Assembly (NCBI RefSeq): GCF_026262505.1
Contig: NC_067208.1
Location: 11,169,962 to 11,233,961, forward strand
Origin: Trichomonas vaginalis G3
Taxonomy: Eukaryota; Parabasalia; Trichomonadida; Trichomonadidae
Reading direction: 5' to 3'
DNA length: 64,000 nt
Shown here piece after piece: positions 17,886-29,100 of the stretch. Position 1 is the stretch's first letter. Each line of letters begins with the position of its first letter. The notes below the pieces were generated by a model. The model was not told the DNA's origin. It saw only the letters and a list, made by a program, of their open reading frames with translations, and did not search any database. Position numbers and translations under genes: made by a program.

Positions 17886-20534
17886 GGGTGCACCCGCATG
17901 TACGTTTATTTGAGAGGAGGAGGATTACCCTCTCAATTTTGAAAGCTTCGTTAACTTAATATCTCGATGAATATTGGATTAAAATTGAATTTGCCCATAC
18001 CAATATATCTGATACAATATCCTTAAGTATAGATCCGTATTTTTCCCAAGTGAGCGGGGTATCTCCAATCCCAGCCCTATCGTCCTCCCAGTGTCAGTTT
18101 TCAATATAAAATCCAAATTTTTTTTGAAAATAAAAATTTCGAGAAATTTTTCTGATTTTTTTTCTTTGATTTCAATAATTCAAAATAAATTTGGGAGTAA
18201 AAAGACACTATTTAATGAAATTCATATGAGTGAATGTGGATAAATACTCTCAAAACATACAATTTATCTATTTTTTCTTTATATTATCAACTAATTAGTG
18301 ATAATTTTTTTTGAATCAGATTTTTTTTCATTAAAAACATAATATATAACACAACAATGATGCACACATACGTATCTACACATCAAAATATAAAGCTTGT
18401 TTTGGTCTGGGCATCCCAACCCAAAATTCTTTAAAAATTGAATAAAATTGAATACTTGGGGCTGGGATGCCCATCCCAAAACCGAATTGAATTTTTTGAA
18501 TTAAAGAATATATTTATGTATTTATAATATACATGTGATGTCTATAAAAAATACTAAATTCTAAAAAAAATTCAATTTATTCAAAACGTATACTAAGTGA
18601 TCACTTCATTAGTAGGATCAGCAATCCTACTAAATGGTGAGAACGCCACTAACTAAAAAAGGAGTCCTTGGAGCTCTTGATCTCTTGTCAGTAGAGTTCA
18701 TAATGAGGCATGGCATCTACTGATTAGAGATCAGAGCAATCCTACCTTACCTTCAGGAGCTACAAAGCTCCTAATCGTTACGAGAGGGAGTCTTGGAGCT
18801 CCTGAAGCTCATCAGCAGAGGCTATTTACCATTTGGGCCTCTTTCTGATGAAAGATGCGAAACACGTCTACGAAACCAGGAGCTTCAAAGCTTCTAATCC
18901 TTACTAAAGGGAGCTTTGGAGCTCCTGAGTCTCCATCAACAGAGTCCCAGATGGTAAATGTCCTTTGCTGATGAAAGATGCGAAACACATCTACGAACCA
19001 GGAGCTCCAAAGCTCCTAATCCTTACGAAAGGGAGCTTTGGAGCTCCTGAAACTCCTTTTACTATAAAATATGACAGTTTTCTTCTGAGGTTCTCATCAA
19101 ATCTAAGACTTCAGAAGAAAGCTGTCCTATCAATGTATACTTACACTCTCATGGACTACAAGTGTACAATTTTAAAGCAGAGATTATCCGAGGCCTCTCA
19201 TCAAATGAGGGACCTCGGATAATCTCTACCTTAAGTAGTCAAATAACTTTTCTCACTATTTAGGAACAAAAGAACAAGAGTTGGAGTACTTTAAGGCAAG
19301 ATTCTTCCGAAATCTCTCATCGAATGAGAGACTTCGGAAGGACCTTGCCAAATCCTTGAACGCCAATATCCTTGGAACTGAGCTAGAACCAGGGAGAAGT
19401 AGCATACTATAGAGCACGATGGTAATCTCGGAAATACTTATATCGCCCCAAGCACAATATTTAAGAAGTCTAACTCATATATACAAGAAGTCAGGCTGAA
19501 TAGATATTGTGCATATGGTTTGCAGAACTCTCATGATATTTAAAATTCACGTTATCCCAAAAAAGGTGACACTTTGGGTGTATCGTCCATCCCAGGGATG
19601 CAAAAATCACATCACCTTGGATCTATACCTTAAGTTTTACTAAAAAGAATTTTTTAAAATCCCTGCAGGTTCGGGGATTTTTAAATTTTTTGATTTTTTT
19701 CGAAAATTTTTCGGGAAAAAAAAATATTTTCAGAAGAGCCTTAACGGCTAAGTTTTATGTTTAATGTTGAGTATCAAAAAGAATGGGCATCTGATATAGC
19801 CATCATATATCCCAGAAGCAAATAAAAATTCTGACTTTTTAAGCATAAAAAATGAAATTTTATTTTTTGCAAAAAACAGGCCACCCGAATGTACGTTTAT
19901 TTGAGAGGAGGAGGATTAAATTTTTGAAAGCACTAAAATTTGTAAATATGCTAGTTATATAATAATATGCATTATTTAAAAAATAAAAATTAAAGCACGT
20001 TAAAATCTTTTTTGATGAATTTTTACAAAAGCTACTCAGGATAATGCAAGATATGAGTAGTTAAACATAAATTTCAAATCAGATTTTACTTATAATAAAT
20101 ATTTTAAATTTCCGAAAATTAAGTTCAGATCGACTCTATACGTAGTAAATACTAAATAAGGTGCCAAAAACCTATTAAACAGTATCAAAACTATCAAGAT
20201 TGTAATGTTTTTGAAGAAAAATTTATAGAATTATGGACTTCAAACAGATATTATGTAAATAAAAATAATATAATGAATTTATTTATTCGTATAATAGCAG
20301 TAATAAGTCGATTATTCACTTCTACTTCTGAGATTTGAATTTAATTTCGACAGAAAAAGAGATTCAAGAGGAAAATACTAGGGGATACAAACAGCCACCA
20401 TGACAGGATTATTATGGAGCCAAGTTGTATTTTTTGATATTTTTAGAGTTTTCCTACCTATTTAGGTACCAAGTGATTGCTTAAAAATTAAGGTTCTAAA
20501 TTCTGAAGTTTACATGATCCTCCCGGGCGCACCC
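17886..20534. mobile_element. TTAA-flanked inverted-repeat element, copy 1 (with nested insertion)
   Basis: The ends are GGGTGCACCCG and CGGGCGCACCC, and TTAA lies directly outside both (17882-17885 and 20535-20538), as expected for a TTAA target duplication. Without the 1600-base insertion and its extra 7-base duplication, the element would be about 1042 bases, almost the same as copy 2 (1039 bases). The internal sequence aligns with copy 2 along its length, including GCCTTAACGGCTAAG and the repeated motif TACGTTTATTTGAGAGGAGG. It has no credible open frame and is non-autonomous; TTAA targeting suggests piggyBac-like mobilisation, which is inference. Confidence 0.8.
18028..19627. mobile_element. 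1600-base nested insertion with 7-base target duplication
   Basis: The insertion begins TATAGATCC and ends GGATCTATA, a 9-base terminal inverted repeat, and is flanked by CCTTAAG on both sides (18021-18027 and 19628-19634). Copy 2 of the host element lacks it. The inside is made of hairpins and repeats: a hairpin around GGGCATCCCA/TGGGATGCCC (18410-18476), several imperfect units holding AGGAGCTCCAAAGCTCCTAA followed by GGGAGCTTTGGAGCTCC (18760-19060), and hairpins with CTCATC(A/G)AATGAG loops at about 19180-19225 and 19303-19345. No transposase frame is present. Confidence 0.78.
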
Positions 20535-20819
20535 TTAATTAAATCATTAATTGAATTTTGAAGTCGAATTTTTGTGAATGACAATATATATTGCATAATT
20601 TCAATTTAATTCGTTTTTTAAATTTTGGAATGAAAATCATTTCTTCTTGTCATTACCAAAAGTTCTAATCAATTTTTTCCAGTCAAAACGACAAATAAAA
20701 TTCGATTAAGAAGATAAAATTAGTGATATCTTAAATTGAATATTCAATTCATCAATGATATGCAATTTCAAGTATAGAAAAACATTTAGAATTTAAGTTG
20801 GTGTTCGCTTGAATTTACA

Positions 20820-21800
20820 ATGCATTTCCACCTGTGGTATTTGATCACATTTGGAAATGCAGTTTCTCCAGCGAACCAATTTAATAGTTCTCTAAGATAT
20901 TTCGAGAAATGCATTAAAATGGAACGAGATTTAGCGAAATGTCAGCTTCAAACATACGCATTATTCAGACAATTTCCATATTCAGGCAGGAAAACAAACG
21001 AAGATCGTCATAATGTTCATTCTCTTGTTAAAAAAATGATTTGGAAAGAGCAAATCGATCAGATTGGACAAAAATCTAAAGATAGTTGGATTTCAGACGA
21101 ATACACTGAATCCAATGAAAGTAAAATACAATTATCTAATGATAATCCTTCGGAATCAAACCACATTAATACAAAATATAATTATGATGACTATCCAGAT
21201 ATAATATGCGAGCTTCGGAATACACTGGCCTATAAAGGGAAGTGCATATGTACTTCTGGTCATCCATATGGCGATCCTTACACAACTGGTTGTTGGGGTT
21301 GTTCTAATCCTTGCGCAAGTGGCGCAACTTGCATCTCCGAAGACTTATGCAGATGCCCAAATTTCTATGTAGGTGATGGGATTCGTAATTGTACGCTCCA
21401 TATCCCCGTAGTTCGAATGGCTAGAGGAAGAATTCCAGAAAGTACAGCCGAGGTTATAATTGATGAAGTTCCATGGCGTATTCCAAGTAACTTGTACTGC
21501 AAGATAGGATATGACGTTACTCCTGGTGTTCTTATCACAAAAAATAAAATTGAATGCAAATCTGTTGCGCCAATCAATTCCAGATATCTAGTATCCGTAA
21601 GCTGGGACAGAGTTGCATGGTCATCAGGAGAAATATACTTAGAATATGAAAATATCCCATGGGTTTTCACATTAACTCAGTTTTGCCTCTTCCTTGTTTT
21701 ATGTTTTCTTTCAACATGTGTGTTGTTTAGATATTATAAGAAATTTCGGAAAGTTTATGAAACAGAAGCCGATTTATTTGATTTGGCTATGGAAATATAG
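20820..21800 (+). CDS. EGF-like single-pass membrane protein, 326 aa
   Basis: A short hydrophobic N-terminus (MHFHLWYLITFGNAVSPA) suits a signal peptide. A cysteine-rich stretch at about residues 135-192 (CICTSGHPYGD, CWGCSNPCASGATCISED, CRCPNFYVGDGIRNC) is EGF-like. A membrane segment follows at about 278-300 (FTLTQFCLFLVLCFLSTCVL) with a short basic/acidic cytoplasmic tail. It is probably a type I surface protein. It begins only 280 bases after the TTAA element copy 1. There is no obvious ortholog; EGF-like surface proteins are common in trichomonads. Confidence 0.7.
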   Translation: MHFHLWYLITFGNAVSPANQFNSSLRYFEKCIKMERDLAKCQLQTYALFRQFPYSGRKTNEDRHNVHSLVKKMIWKEQIDQIGQKSKDSWISDEYTESNESKIQLSNDNPSESNHINTKYNYDDYPDIICELRNTLAYKGKCICTSGHPYGDPYTTGCWGCSNPCASGATCISEDLCRCPNFYVGDGIRNCTLHIPVVRMARGRIPESTAEVIIDEVPWRIPSNLYCKIGYDVTPGVLITKNKIECKSVAPINSRYLVSVSWDRVAWSSGEIYLEYENIPWVFTLTQFCLFLVLCFLSTCVLFRYYKKFRKVYETEADLFDLAMEI

Positions 21801-21883
21801 TTTATATAGATTTTTTTTGTTTGTATGTAAATATTATGTTTGTGCTTTTCTATTTTGAAAATTTCATGAAATCGAAAATTCAT

Positions 21884-22106
21884 TTAAGGGTGCACTTACT
21901 ACTTTTTGACATCCTCTCAATTTTTTTGACACGCAAGCTTTCTTTCCCAATATTCTAAGGTCAAAAATTAATATTTTTGGTCAGGAGAAAGTAAATATAA
22001 ATTAATATATAGTACCTAATATGGCTGCTATACTTTTTCTGCTATTAAAATAAAGATATATTGATTTTTTTAATAGCTAGTCAGAAAGTGATAAGTGCAC
22101 CATTAA
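21884..22106. mobile_element. Small TTAA MITE, 223 bases
   Basis: The left end TTAAGGGTGCACTTACTACT matches the reverse complement of the right end (AGTGATAAGTGCACCATTAA) with few differences, and both ends carry TTAA. The terminal GGGTGCAC is shared with the larger TTAA elements, so it may use the same transposase. A partial related end (GTACTTACCACTTTCTGACA) follows at about 22116-22155. It is non-coding. Confidence 0.75.
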
Positions 22107-22565
22107 CAAACATTAAAGTTGTACTTACCACTTTCTGACACTCTCTCAAAAAGAGATATACAGGTTAGAAGAGGCATAGAAAACAAAACCTTTAACAGGA
22201 AATTTGAGTTGATAAATGATTTCAAAACAAAACCGCATTGAAGAAAGAATTAGAACATGCATCAAATGTTCTATTAAATGTAGCAGAATTGGATTGAATC
22301 CCGGATGAGAAAAATATTAGTTTGAGCGAGCTTATAATTAAAACACCTTGATCTAGGAGTTAGGTGATAAAATCTAAGGTAGGCTAAAAATTTACTCCTA
22401 GATCTACTGTTCATAACACTCTCAATTTTGTGTGGTTACGGACGGGATCACATGTAAATTTTGCCAATTTCTAAAAAATAAACACTTTACAACACGTAAA
22501 GTTCTTAAATTTGAGATTGTTATTGTCAAAATTTCGTATTAAGAATGATTTAACATAACTCATTT
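22107..22565. other. Intergenic, no gene seen
   Basis: Apart from the MITE-like fragment at 22116-22155, this stretch shows only A+T-rich sequence and short frames. It separates the convergent ends of the EGF-like gene and the BTB-like gene. Confidence 0.5.
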
Positions 22566-23861
22566 TTATATTTTTATTAACTCACCTTTGAAATCAAAGA
22601 TAAGAATTTGCAAAAAATAACAATTGCTTGAATCCTTTCCTGTTTGAGTTAATTTGAAAGATACAAAATATTCGTTTGTTTGAAGTGGAAATTCTTTGAT
22701 TTCTCTTTGTTTAAATTCATAATATTTATCATTATCTAATACAACAGTTGTTCCATCTTCTTTGATTCCTTCTAACTTCCATCTTCTCAATAAATAATTA
22801 TTATCAGTTACTCTAGATTGTAACATATAATTTGTTGGTTTTAATTTATATCCTTTTAGATCAGCTTTTATCCAAGAATTAGGCAAATCATTAGTATAGA
22901 AATCAACATCATTTCTATAAGAATTTATATCTGATAAACTTCCATTTAGAACAGATGAAGCTGTAAATTCCATTTTAATTTCTTTATAATCTACTAACAT
23001 AGATTCATAAGCACAAATAGAGTTATTTGATATTGTAAATTGATTTTTAATTAAAGGTTTTTCGAATAATGAAATAGGCCCATTTGAGATTTCAACATTT
23101 TCTCTGAGAATTGAATGATAATTCTTTAATGTTTCGTTATATATAGGGAGAAGAACTCTTTCGAATGAATGTTCAATACAAAAGTTATAAATTGTGTCAT
23201 AAATTTCTCTTGTACAAAATGCCAATTTGATGTATCTAAATAAATCAAAGAATGTATCATTTATATTGCAGATTGATAAAAGTAACAAAGATAGATGATC
23301 TTCGTTGTCGATCTTTAATTCTTCAGAGGAAATGATTTTTTCACAAAATTCATACCCATTTTTTGCGAAATGTTCAATGATATCATTGTCATCTAAACAA
23401 TATAAATGTGATGAAATGAATCCAATGCATTCGTTTTCTGTAATAATATCATTTTCGAAAACTGAAATTTCATACTTTTGAAAAACGTTTTCTTTTGTAA
23501 TAGATTTGTCGAGTTTAACATGTTCGGAATATAATTGTATGAATAATTGATTTCCAAAATGTTTTCCAATTTCAAATATATCATGATAATGTGACTCATC
23601 TTCTTCAAAGTCAAGTTTTCCTGTTTCAAGAAACTCTGAAAGTATGTCGATTGAATCCTTGCATTTAAGATCTAGATTTATTTCAAATGATGATATACAT
23701 TTATTAATTAAACATTTTTCTTGTATTAAATCTGAAAAACAAACTGCCGAAGACTTCTTTGTTTTGATTATTCGACCATTAATATTGATATTAAATCGTC
23801 CACACTCTGTAAGAATGCCAACACGCTTTAATTCTTTGCATGATTTCGTTATTTGACCCAT
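22566..23861 (-). CDS. BTB-like / C-terminal discoidin-like protein, 431 aa
   Basis: The layout matches a large trichomonad family: an N-terminal BTB/POZ-like region (about residues 20-115, with ININGRIIKTKKSSAVCFS and DSIDILSEFLETGKLDF), a helical BACK-like middle, and a beta-rich C-terminal third resembling F5/8 type C (discoidin) domains (WIKADLKGYKLKPTNYMLQS, about 330-350, and LRRWKLEGIKEDGTTVVL). BTB domains mediate dimerisation and often link substrates to Cullin-3; the partner here is unknown. Upstream of the ATG lies GTCGCACTTTTTTTTTC. It is a paralogue of the next gene. Confidence 0.68.
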   Translation of the reverse strand: MGQITKSCKELKRVGILTECGRFNININGRIIKTKKSSAVCFSDLIQEKCLINKCISSFEINLDLKCKDSIDILSEFLETGKLDFEEDESHYHDIFEIGKHFGNQLFIQLYSEHVKLDKSITKENVFQKYEISVFENDIITENECIGFISSHLYCLDDNDIIEHFAKNGYEFCEKIISSEELKIDNEDHLSLLLLSICNINDTFFDLFRYIKLAFCTREIYDTIYNFCIEHSFERVLLPIYNETLKNYHSILRENVEISNGPISLFEKPLIKNQFTISNNSICAYESMLVDYKEIKMEFTASSVLNGSLSDINSYRNDVDFYTNDLPNSWIKADLKGYKLKPTNYMLQSRVTDNNYLLRRWKLEGIKEDGTTVVLDNDKYYEFKQREIKEFPLQTNEYFVSFKLTQTGKDSSNCYFLQILIFDFKGELIKI

Positions 23862-24306
23862 GAAAAAAAAAGTGCGACTCTGTTTGTCAGAACGTAAACA
23901 TTTGTAAACTTTTCTGACACCAAAAAATTTTTTGGACTTTCAAGGTTTTTTGACATTTTGGTGTTTTGTGTCACCAAGTACTCAATTTTTTTATCGACAT
24001 ATACTAGAGAATTACACTTTTCCAAAATTTTTGAAACGTCTCGCCCCCTGACAAAAAGTCTGAAAAATGTAACACATCTTGCTGATAAGCAAACTACAGA
24101 TTTTTATAATACATAACTCAAGTAAGCCATTTTTACAAAATTCTTGTTATCAGAATATTGTAAAAATCCGTAGTTTGGTTTTAGCTAAATTTAGTATAAG
24201 AGTTCAAAATGTCAAGCATCAACAAAGAGTAAAAATGTATTAATTCTTTAAAAAAGTTGATTTTTTTTTAAATTTAAAACAAAAACAAAGAAATAATAAT
24301 AAGAAA
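23862..24306. other. Intergenic region between two BTB-like genes
   Basis: No gene is seen. The stretch next to 23861 holds the likely promoter of the BTB-like gene. The sequence TTTTTGGACTTTCAAGGTTT and several TTTTGACA/GTGTCA-type strings occur within 23920-24000, similar to strings in the MITEs. The right end is the 3' flank of the gene at 24307. Confidence 0.45.
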
Positions 24307-25605
24307 TTATTCAAAATACTTTCCGAAGAATTCAACGCGTCTTAGACAGAATCTGTAGTCATCATTTGAAGATTTTCCAGTTAATGTGATTCTTATCTTT
24401 GTTGCAATGATATTAGAATCATCAACACTGAAAACCTTCTTCGATCGTTTGAAGCAAAGTCCTTTTTCATCTTTTACTTGAGAAATAATAACATATTTTC
24501 CAAGTTCTGGATTATACGCTTCAACTTTCCAACTTTTACAGTATGAAGGACCATCATGGCTTACAAACATATATTTTGAAAGCATAAACGATCCATTCTT
24601 GAATTCAAATTCAATCCAACTGTTTTCTTCTTTATTCGAGACCCAGTGGCCTGGCAATGCTTCAGGAGCAATAACTACTGATGGTGCAGCACTTGTATAT
24701 GAACTTGAAGTGACTTCTACTGGTGGATTATCGTATTTCATTCTAAAATACTCAAATAAGCCATGTGGAGTATCAAATAGCATTCCATTTTGATATTTAG
24801 AACTATTTAACATTGCGATCTTTCCAAGAATGAGTTCTGAAGTTTTATAGCGATTATAATCAAATGGACAGTTTTTCTCATCAATACTATAAGCATATAG
24901 TAAATTTTCAACCATCTTTTGAGAGATTTTATGTTTTGATGTGAAATCGGCGTATTTAAAAAGCCCTTCCGGTTTAAGCATGTAAATTCTGATAAAATCC
25001 ATAAAATGATATGCTTTACGACCGTATTTCTCGATTATTTTGAATATATCATCTAAAAGAGAGTCTTCTGTCATGATTTTGAGGTAAGGATGCGAGTAAA
25101 TTTGTTCGATAAATTCAAGATCAAGTTCATTGCATGCAGCAAATCCATTTTTGATATAATTAGCAGCTACAAATCCAATGTCTTTGCTAATATCCATACC
25201 AATAGCAGCTTTTATTGGAATTCTTCTGGCAATCAAAATTATTTTTTCGTCATCATCAGGAATTTCTTTATTGTACTCATTTCTTAGAATGTCAAGTATT
25301 AGGTTGCATTGAATGTAGTTTAACATTTTAAGATCGTCTTTAATGAGACTTAAATTTAATTGAAGAATTTCCATTTCACTAGAATTTTCTATTATAGCTA
25401 CTATATCTCTAAACAGATCGTTCTTTATTTCATACGGAATTTCAAGTACTGTTTGATTTTGATTGATATATTCATCGTGTGCTTTCTTTGAAACAATAAA
25501 TGCAAGGGGAATGCCTATAACATACGATTTATTTAAAAATTTGAATGTTATTTTGGGATAATTCGGCAGATGAGAATATAATCGAATCAATGCTCTCTCA
25601 TCCAT
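24307..25605 (-). CDS. BTB-like / C-terminal discoidin-like protein, 432 aa
   Basis: The frame is open a little further upstream, but the ATG at 25605 (MDERALIRLYSHLPNYP) follows TCATTTTCG, a textbook trichomonad initiator at -9, so it is the chosen start. The N-terminal part has a BTB-like pattern (ITFKFLNKSYVIGIPLAFIV), then a helical BACK-like region, then a discoidin-like C-terminus (SWIEFEFKNGSFMLSKYMF, SWKVEAYNPELGKYVIIS, FCLRRVEFFGKYFE). It is the same architecture as the gene at 22566, with the same orientation, so the two are probably a tandem duplication. Confidence 0.72.
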   Translation of the reverse strand: MDERALIRLYSHLPNYPKITFKFLNKSYVIGIPLAFIVSKKAHDEYINQNQTVLEIPYEIKNDLFRDIVAIIENSSEMEILQLNLSLIKDDLKMLNYIQCNLILDILRNEYNKEIPDDDEKIILIARRIPIKAAIGMDISKDIGFVAANYIKNGFAACNELDLEFIEQIYSHPYLKIMTEDSLLDDIFKIIEKYGRKAYHFMDFIRIYMLKPEGLFKYADFTSKHKISQKMVENLLYAYSIDEKNCPFDYNRYKTSELILGKIAMLNSSKYQNGMLFDTPHGLFEYFRMKYDNPPVEVTSSSYTSAAPSVVIAPEALPGHWVSNKEENSWIEFEFKNGSFMLSKYMFVSHDGPSYCKSWKVEAYNPELGKYVIISQVKDEKGLCFKRSKKVFSVDDSNIIATKIRITLTGKSSNDDYRFCLRRVEFFGKYFE

Positions 25606-26080
25606 CGAAAATGAGAAAAACCTGTTTGACAATTATTAGTTTTTCAGAAATAATATTTCAATGAACTATATATTTCATTATTAATCATAAGATCATAAAA
25701 TCACAAATTGAATTTCCTAATTTAACAATTGAATCTACAAGATTTCATGCGTATTAACTCACTCAATAAAGACAGTATTGCCTTTTCAATTAAATTAGTG
25801 AATATTATCAAATATTTAACAAATATACTGAATAGATTTGTAACATAGATGACTAATTCATTAAAGTATTAGTGAATGTGTTCCTCTAGTTTATTATGAC
25901 TGATAATAATATTTCAAAATTCCGAAATTTCATACACGTTTCGATGAACTTTTACTGAAATATATGATAGACTATAAGTTAAATAGACAGTATGTGTTTA
26001 TAGTTTAAAGATTGGCATATTATAAGAAATTTTCTTGTGGATATTTGAATGATGATTGAATAAAAAGTGACAACCTTTTT
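25606..26080. other. Divergent intergenic region
   Basis: This spacer lies between the minus-strand BTB-like gene and the plus-strand solenoid gene. It contains the initiator TCATTTT (minus strand, next to 25605) and, at the right side, AAAAAGTGACAACC (26062-26075). Nothing else is recognised. Confidence 0.5.
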
Positions 26081-26170
26081 TTGTCTACAACTCCTTTTCC
26101 CATTTTAATACAAGAGCTCGAAGGATATTTCGATGAACTACGAAATCCTTCGACAAGTAGGGGTAGGGTG

Positions 26171-29100
26171 ATGAATATCAGATCAAAACTCGGATATTTG
26201 ATAAATCAATGTTGTTTATGCGATCCAAAAAAGACTTTTTTAGCAATTGAAAATAAAATACAAGAAGATGACCCATCTCCTGACAAATCACTTATTTATT
26301 TAGCAGCAATTACATATGCATTTAATTATTTGCCACTTGATGAAAGAAATTCGTTTTTATTACCTATTTCAGATGATTGCATTCATCACATTACACTCGT
26401 GGATGACGAATTTTACACAAATCTTTCGAAATTTTTATTAGCAGGCGGAATGCAAAAAATTCCATGTATTTTTGAAGTTTTAAACCAATTATTTCAAAAT
26501 ATGTCAATATCTAATTGGATGCAAGTCGGTCCGCTCGCAATTCTCATAAATATGAACCCAATAAATTATTCTGATGTTTTTTGGTACCACGCAACGCAAT
26601 TTGATGTTGATTCGATCATCGAAATGCTATGTCAAATATTACCACTCGCAAATCTCGCTTTACCTGAAAAATACCCCGAAACTTTAGAAAATATCAAAAA
26701 TCGAATTCAAAAAATGTCAGAACCCGACAACGACTTCAACGTTATTGAAACAGCACTAATAGTTATCAGATGGCTCGTTAACAACAAAATTTTAGCATTA
26801 AATACTTTAAATCTTCAATATGACAATTCTTCTTTAAATTTAATGGTTCTCCGAATATGGTCCGATTATGTGGCCTATGGAGATCTTAGTATCATTCCAA
26901 TTCTTGAAAATACTAACTCAAAACAATCAATGAAAATTTATGCCCGCATGTTTGTAAACGCAGTCAAGAATCCATCGTTTAATATCAACACAATCGAGAT
27001 ACCGCACTGGCTTGTCTATTCAATCAAGTCTGAAGCGAATGGCAAATCTGACAACGACCATCCTTCAATTTTGACGCTAACTGTTGAAGAAATCGAGGCA
27101 TTTACAGAGGTTGCGAACATGCTTCCGACATGGTTTTACGTCCACGCCCTTCGCGCGAGAATTAAGAATACAGATTACCAGTTACGAATCATTTCATTGA
27201 TAGAGAAGATCCCCATTAGAATATTCGAAGCCTACTTTGATGATTTTGTTGATTTCGTGATCTGGTGTTTAAGATTCCAAAATTTAATTAATCCTCTTGA
27301 AGAATTACTTCTTAATCTGTCATGTTTTTACTACAAGAAGGTCAATATACTAATATCTCGTATCTGCGAGACCTTTGATTACTTTAATGAAACAAATATT
27401 TCATCTCGTTTGAATATTCTTTCAGTTCTTGGGAGATTTGGGGACATTACCTTACTACAAACAGTATTTGATACAGTTTGGGAGATAATTCCGACGATGC
27501 AACTATCTATCTCATTTGTTTTGTCACTTATCAAGTTTTGCGACTCATTTGCAGGTGACTGTGATGATATATATGACAAAGTCATTGCAATAGCCCTCGC
27601 CCCTTTGATTGTTTACCTCAATTCTCAAGATTACGAATTTCTTGAGGATTCCATTCAATTACAGACCTTGATATCGTCTATTCGGACCTTTTATTCCGTC
27701 ATTTCCTCAGATATCATTGTTTGTCCTTCTTATTCAATCAAAGATTCTTTTCCTTTGACGGCTATTTCGATGCAGCTGCTTTGTGGCATGCATATAAGAC
27801 TTTCTGTGATGAACTACATCATTTATAACATCCACAGTCTTCATGTTGCAGCTCCAGAACAAATTATTGGTTTCATTTTCAAATGCGCACAGAATTTACT
27901 GCCATTACAGATACAGACGTGCTTAAATATCATAAGCCAACACACTAATTGTGGTCTTGGAAGCATTGGATATATTATTATTTCAACATTTTTGTCGAAA
28001 TTCCCAGCTTTCGCATCGTTGAAGGCAAATTTCATTGGCCCGATATCGGAGTTGCCAAAAGACTCCAATGTAACAAGGATAATAATGAAATTAAACCCTG
28101 CAACGAAGCCATTACTGACAATGAAACCTTCTTTGCTGTTTTTGATGCTGGAAAGATGGAGTGGAAAGCCGGATGATATAATAATCGGTGCAATAAGGAA
28201 TTGTATCATTAATTCAAAGGATTCTGAGGAAATTCGGTTGTATCGATCGTTTTTATACGCTTTGGATGCGAAACAACCACCAGAAAAGAGTAATTCTTGC
28301 CACTTCGCTGCGGATTTCACTGCAAATGAAATAATTGCCAAAAATTTCTTCAATGAAATTATGAAATCTAAGTCAGCAAGTGAAGCAATCACAGTATTTG
28401 GCCAACACTACCCATTGCCAGTCATTTACGATGATAACGAAGTAGATTTAGTGGCGAGTTTAGTCAAAATGTACAAAAGAGTTCCAGTTTGCCATTCTTC
28501 GCTAATACAGCTCGTAAAACTCCTTGGAGATAAAATTTCTTCATCGATTTCTAACTCAAAACCTTTACTTAGGTTCACAAGATCAATGGGAATAAATCGA
28601 GTGATAAACGAGCCACGTGACGAGTTCTGTAAGCAACTTGCCGTAAGGTTAGGTCACGTGAAGCTCCAAAATTCTCAAAATCATGACGAAAACGAAGATG
28701 AAAAATTTATTGTCGACATGTTGATCGCAAATGGGACAAAAAGCGATGAAATATACAAAAAGTACAATTCTGTCATTCTTGCGACCAAATTCCTTGAACA
28801 CGGAACTAATTTGGAGCTATTAAAATTATCTTTGAGTACAAACATCGCTTCTGTAAAGGTCAAAGCTCTTAACATGCTCCCTTCGATGGAAATCAGCGAA
28901 ATTTCAGATGTTTGTTCGTCTTCATTGGCTGAAGATGCAATAAACTCTTTAGATTTAGCGATTCCAACCGCAGCAGGCGCATTCTATTGCATATTGCAAA
29001 TTTATGACAATGGTTACTCCTTTCTTGCAAAATGCGTAAGCGCAATAATATTAAATATCACTAGAAATTGCACTTTTTCTTCAGCAATGTTGTCACTTTT

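Noticed and set aside
18965-19222. Plus-strand frame of 85 residues
   Set aside because: It lies inside the hairpin-rich insertion and translates its repeat units.
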